A stretch of 64,000 bases of DNA from contig AZLU01000004.1 of the NCBI GenBank assembly GCA_002224055.1, forward strand, positions 62,001 through 126,000, read 5' to 3'. Of this stretch, positions 63,433 through 64,000 are shown piece after piece (within the stretch, counting starts at the first letter, position 1; each line of letters opens with the position of its first letter). Below the pieces are notes generated by a model. The model saw only the letters and a list, made by a program, of their open reading frames with translations, was not told where the DNA came from and made no database searches. A program made the translations under genes and the position numbers. Origin of the DNA: Pezizomycotina sp. ARF18. Its lineage: Eukaryota > Ascomycota.

Positions 63433-64000
63433 GAATAATGACCCGGCCGCTCACTGTATCGGGTTAACAGGGCCAGAAGGCACGTGAATTAGAGAGGGGA
63501 AGGATCTCCAGAGGCACTTTAGGCGCATTTTAAGAACAATTTTTAGATCCGTAACTAAATAAAAGAAAATGGATCAGTTCTACATTTAGAATCGTAAAAT
63601 CCGTGGTGATGCCATACATGGTTATCTAGATTAATTCGAACCTCTTTGCATCTATACTCTTTTTTCTTTAAACTTATGTATTTAGAGGTGCCAAGAGTTC
63701 AATAGATAGTTAACAGCTTTCAGCTGACCGGTTGAAGTTCTAATCTAACAGGTTATAACGACGCTTCTCCCTCCAATGATCTACGTTGATATGTGGGATC
63801 TTGTGCGATCGCCTGCTACGAAAGCCAAGAACACTGGGGAGCTCTTATCTGCAGAAAAGAAAGCTCGTAGGAAGTCAAAGGTTTGATTATGAATCTCAGG
63901 AATAAACATACCTGCAGTTATCAGATCATATAGTGAGCGAATACAAATCTCCCCAAACCAGTAAAACCACATGTGCATACCTCCGACCCAGAGCTGCAAT
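63433..64000. other. Window end, no gene seen
   Basis: A 72-codon minus ORF (63781-63999) rich in Trp and Phe touches the window end; it could be the edge of a gene to the right, but I do not recognise it. Confidence 0.3.

Noticed and set aside
1-64000. CRISPR arrays, bacterial operons and ribosome binding sites.
   Set aside because: The content is fungal nuclear DNA; no regularly spaced identical repeats were seen.

Overview
The window looks like a filamentous ascomycete (Pezizomycotina) chromosome. The signs are short GT-AG introns with CTAAC-like branch sites, a fungal pentatricopeptide-repeat (PPR) protein, an SRP68 gene, a CipC/DUF3759 gene, tRNA genes with introns after position 37, a U6 snRNA gene split by an mRNA-type intron, and an Argonaute fragment. 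Genes are sparse. GC-richer coding islands sit in long AT-rich stretches full of A/T homopolymers and simple repeats.

Layout. 0-4.4 kb: a divergent pair, a mitochondrial-type PPR gene (minus, cut by the window start) and SRP68 (plus). 4.9-10.5 kb: a pol III neighbourhood with an intron-bearing initiator tRNA-Met and two U6 genes, one with an intron. 12.0-14.1 kb: an unrecognised multi-exon gene. 14.1-24.6 kb: no recognisable gene. 24.6-31.6 kb: a coiled-coil protein gene (minus) and a PH-domain protein gene (plus). 36.7-38.6 kb: an unrecognised conserved gene and a CipC-like gene, both minus. 39.8-46.5 kb: a repeat-rich accessory island with half of a tRNA-Gly, an Argonaute fragment in unusual order, two kinds of degenerate tandem repeat, and two 110-112 bp solo-LTR-like elements with perfect 5-bp target duplications. 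46.5-64 kb: mostly gene-poor, with an unrecognised intron-containing coding remnant near 52.6-54.3 kb, an intact intron-containing tRNA-Gly(UCC) at 60.2 kb, and a pair of diverged repeat copies at 58.8 and 63.1 kb.

Every long host gene is interrupted by several apparent single-base frame changes, including SRP68, which is normally kept. The short RNA genes keep their folds. This fits an indel-rich, unpolished assembly better than wholesale gene death, but sequence alone cannot settle it. Coding coordinates are therefore envelopes over several frames, not single open reading frames.

The genes do not form one pathway. They are housekeeping (SRP targeting, mitochondrial RNA handling, splicing RNA, tRNAs), stress-associated (CipC-like) and unknown genes. 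I found no convincing new multi-gene system. The most notable items are the split U6 gene, the reordered Argonaute fragment, and the repeat array built on a GTGAACCAGCCATC core.
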